Below are positions 5,975 through 8,276 of a stretch of DNA of 8,276 nucleotides, one piece after another. Below the pieces are notes generated by a model. That model saw only the letters and a list, made by a program, of their open reading frames with translations. It did no database searches and was not told the origin of the DNA. The stretch is from Desulfobulbaceae bacterium UBA5628. GTDB taxonomy: Bacteria > Desulfobacterota > Desulfobulbia > Desulfobulbales > Desulfurivibrionaceae. The translations under genes were made by a program, and so were the position numbers. Where the stretch lies: contig DIKC01000145.1 of NCBI GenBank assembly GCA_002421565.1, positions 1,758-10,033 on the forward strand, given 5' to 3'. How positions within the stretch are numbered: the stretch's first letter is position 1; each line of letters starts with the position of its first letter.

Positions 5975-8276
5975 TTATGGCTTGGCGGCCAGACTCTTGC
6001 TGACCACTTCGTAAAGATCGCGGGAAATGGCGGCCGCCCGGGCAAGCCGGCCCAGTTCCGCCTCCATCAAGGCCCGCTGCCGGGGTTGATGGCGTTCCCG
6101 GCGGCTGAGATTGGCGGCCATCCGGGCCGCGATCTGGGGATTGACCGGATCGAGGGCCAGCACTTGGTCGGCCAGGAAACGGTAGCTGCTCCCGTCGGCG
6201 GCATGAAAGCCGGTGGGATTGGCGGCGGCAAAGGCGCCGATCAAGGCCCGCACCCGATTGGGATTGCTAAGCCGGAAGGCGGGATGATTCATCAGTTCCC
6301 GCACCCGAGCCAGGGCGGCGGGGCCGGGGGCAGTGGCCTGAACGGCCAGCCATTTGTCCATGACCAACGGCTCATCCCGCCACTGCTCGGCAAAAACAGC
6401 CAGCAACTCGGCGGCCTCCGGCGCGGCCGCATGGACCAGCAGGCGGAGGGCGGCCAGACGGTCGGTCATGTTGTCGGCCGCACAGAAATGGCGGCGGGCC
6501 AAGGCGCGCAACTCCGGCTCGTCCAGGGCCAGAAGATAATAAAGGGCAAGATTGCGCAAGCGGCGCTTACCGGCCTCAAGGCGATCATGACGGTACGGGC
6601 TTTCGGCCCGACATTGTTGATAGAGTTTTTCCCAGACCGGCCGGAAATGGCGGGCCAGAGCCCGGCGCAACCCTTCCCGGGCAACATGGATTGCCTCCAC
6701 ATCGATCTCCGGCGATTTTTCCGCCAGATATTCCTCGCCGGGCAAGGTCAGCAGGCAGGCGCTGAAGGCGGGGTCAACGAGCAACTCGTCCCCGGCCAGG
6801 AGATGCCGCCAGGCAACCACCAGCCCATGATCGGCCGCCAATTCCCCGGCCGCTTCCGGCCGTCCTTGCGCCACCACTCCGAGCAGCAGGCGGCAGGCCA
6901 GTTCCTGCCCCGCTTCCCAACGATTGAAGGAATCCTGGTCATGGGCCAGCAGCCGGGCCAACTCGGAATCACGGTACTGATAATGCAATTTCACCGGGGC
7001 GGAAAAGCCGCGCAACAGGGAAGGCAGCGGCGCTTGCGGCAGCGGCCGGGCCAGGCGCAATTTAAAGGACGCTTCCGCCTCTTTTAAATGAAGCATTTTT
7101 CCGTGCCCGGCGGCTGCCTGCCATTCCACTTCCCGGCCCTCATGATCGAGAAAACCGAGCGCAATGGAAATATGAAAGGGCTCCTTACCCGGCTGGTCCG
7201 GAGTGGCCGGGCAGCTTTGGCGCATGGTCAGAGTGACTTCAGCGGCGGCCGGCTCATACTGCAAGGCAACCGTCACCTCCGGGGTGCCGGCCTGCTCGTA
7301 CCAGCGCTTGAACCGCCCCAAATCCACCTCACCGGCCTCGCCGATGGCCGCGAGAAAATCCTCCACCGTGGCGGCGGCGCCGTCGTGACGGCTGAGGTAG
7401 AGGCGCAACCCTGCCCGGAAGCGGGCCGGGCCAAGCATCAGGTAAAGCATCCGGATCAGCTCCGCCCCTTTTTCATAAACGGTCACGGTGTAGAAATTAT
7501 TGATTTCGATATAGGAATCAGGCCGCACCGGATGGGCCAGGGGGCCGCCGTCCTCGGGAAACTGGCGCTCCCGCAGCAGCCGCACGTCGCTGATCCTTTT
7601 AACCCCCGGCGAAACCGCATCGGCGCTGAAAAGCTGATCGCGGAAAACGGTCAGCCCTTCTTTCAGGCTCAACTGAAACCAGTCCCGGCAGGTAACCCGG
7701 TTGCCGGTCCAGTTGTGGAAATATTCATGGGCGATCACCGCCTCGATGGCCTCGAAATCGTCGTCGGTGGCGCTTTCCGGCCGGGCCAGGACGTACTTGG
7801 AGTTAAAGATGTTCAACCCCTTGTTTTCCATTGCCCCCATGTTGAAATCATCCACCGCCACGATCATGTAGAGATCAAGGTCATATTCCAGACCAAAGGT
7901 CTCCTCGTCCCAGCGCATCGCCTTTTTGAGCGCCTGCATGGCATGGCCGCACTTGTCGCGGTTGGCCGCTTCGACATAGATTTCCAGCCCCACCGGCCGC
8001 CCCGAAGCAGTGGTGAAGGAATCGCTGATCCGCGCCAAATCGCCGGCCACCAAGGCAAAAAGGTAGGAAGGCTTGGGAAAGGGATCGTGCCAGACCGCAT
8101 AATGGCGGCCGTCGGGCAGTTCCCCCACCTCCCGGCGATTGCCGTTGGCCAGCAGCACCGGGCATTTGACCCGGTCGGCGGTGATGGTGGTGGTGTAGCG
8201 GGCCAGGACATCGGGCCGGTCGCAGAACCAGGTGATCTTGCGAAAGCCCTCGGCCTCGCACTGGGTGCAGAACATG
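5975..8276 (-). CDS. pepN: Aminopeptidase N, M1 zinc family (N-terminus outside window)
   Basis: Cytoplasmic M1 metallopeptidase that removes N-terminal residues from peptides during late protein breakdown. The 766 visible residues start at [14 protein letters not shown], which aligns by memory with E. coli PepN after about its first 115 residues, so the start codon lies beyond the right edge and the Met at 8275 is probably internal. Counted from that Met: substrate-binding GAMEN (147-151), zinc site HEYFH (183-187, nt 7729-7715) and the third zinc ligand E206 in LKEG (HExxH-x18-E). The transition-state tyrosine is probably that of VYEKGAE. An Ig-like domain and a helical C-terminal domain follow, as in the bacterial PepN subfamily. 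The estimated full length of about 880 residues matches E. coli (870). TAA lies at 5977-5975, 12 bases before proC, making it the upstream gene of the visible operon. The promoter is outside the window. Confidence 0.96.
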   Translation of the reverse strand, partial: MFCTQCEAEGFRKITWFCDRPDVLARYTTTITADRVKCPVLLANGNRREVGELPDGRHYAVWHDPFPKPSYLFALVAGDLARISDSFTTASGRPVGLEIYVEAANRDKCGHAMQALKKAMRWDEETFGLEYDLDLYMIVAVDDFNMGAMENKGLNIFNSKYVLARPESATDDDFEAIEAVIAHEYFHNWTGNRVTCRDWFQLSLKEGLTVFRDQLFSADAVSPGVKRISDVRLLRERQFPEDGGPLAHPVRPDSYIEINNFYTVTVYEKGAELIRMLYLMLGPARFRAGLRLYLSRHDGAAATVEDFLAAIGEAGEVDLGRFKRWYEQAGTPEVTVALQYEPAAAEVTLTMRQSCPATPDQPGKEPFHISIALGFLDHEGREVEWQAAAGHGKMLHLKEAEASFKLRLARPLPQAPLPSLLRGFSAPVKLHYQYRDSELARLLAHDQDSFNRWEAGQELACRLLLGVVAQGRPEAAGELAADHGLVVAWRHLLAGDELLVDPAFSACLLTLPGEEYLAEKSPEIDVEAIHVAREGLRRALARHFRPVWEKLYQQCRAESPYRHDRLEAGKRRLRNLALYYLLALDEPELRALARRHFCAADNMTDRLAALRLLVHAAAPEAAELLAVFAEQWRDEPLVMDKWLAVQATAPGPAALARVRELMNHPAFRLSNPNRVRALIGAFAAANPTGFHAADGSSYRFLADQVLALDPVNPQIAARMAANLSRRERHQPRQRALMEAELGRLARAAAISRDLYEVVSKSLAAKP

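Noticed and set aside
6086..7087. Plus-strand 333-codon open frame inside pepN
   Set aside because: It is antisense to a conserved PepN region, is rich in Gly/Gln/Pro with no motif or ribosome binding site, and is a GC-driven shadow.
1..8276. CRISPR array, tRNA/rRNA, intact insertion sequence, prophage or defence genes
   Set aside because: No regularly spaced repeats, cloverleaf-like segments, transposase or phage reading frames were seen; almost all bases are covered by conserved housekeeping or regulatory genes.

Overview
The window is about 8.3 kb of GC-rich (roughly 60% by eye), densely coding bacterial chromosome. It carries housekeeping and regulatory genes and is cut at both ends inside genes: recQ on the left and pepN on the right. 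The gene content (sigma-54 response regulator, YtxH/DUF948-type small membrane proteins, pepN-proC-nadK) and base composition suggest a Gram-negative proteobacterial or Desulfobacterota-type organism. A Desulfobulbales relative such as Desulfurivibrio is my guess from protein style, not something the sequence proves.

Layout, left to right. Positions 1-1698 (+) are a RecQ helicase missing only its first ~50-55 residues. Positions 1699-1963 are the only sizeable intergenic region. It holds, on the minus strand, the C-terminal half of an XRE-like helix-turn-helix protein that stops being recognisable at a GGTGTCTGACCC motif, then a small AACCT repeat array in front of the next gene. Positions 1964-3352 (+) encode an NtrC-type response regulator (receiver, AAA+ sigma-54 activation and Fis-type HTH domains) with no sensor kinase in the window. 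It is followed on the same strand by two small membrane-anchored helical proteins, a DUF948-like protein (3419-3805) and a YtxH-like protein (3890-4285), each with a strong ribosome binding site.

From 4276 to the right end everything is on the minus strand, in transcription order pepN (8276-5975, N-terminus outside the window), proC (5962-5129) and nadK (5127-4276). The genes are separated by 12 and 1 bases, so they very probably form an operon: a peptidase that releases amino acids, the last step of proline synthesis (NAD(P)H-dependent), and the kinase that makes NADP. The plus-strand and minus-strand blocks converge at 4276-4285, where the ytxH-like and nadK reading frames overlap by 10 bases. 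Two mutually exclusive perfect inverted repeats lie at that junction.

I found no CRISPR array, tRNA, rRNA, intact mobile element or defence system. The most unusual points are the truncated XRE fragment beside the GGTGTCTGACCC motif, the overlapping hairpins at the convergent junction, and the orphan sigma-54 activator next to the small membrane-protein pair. None is strong evidence for a new system.
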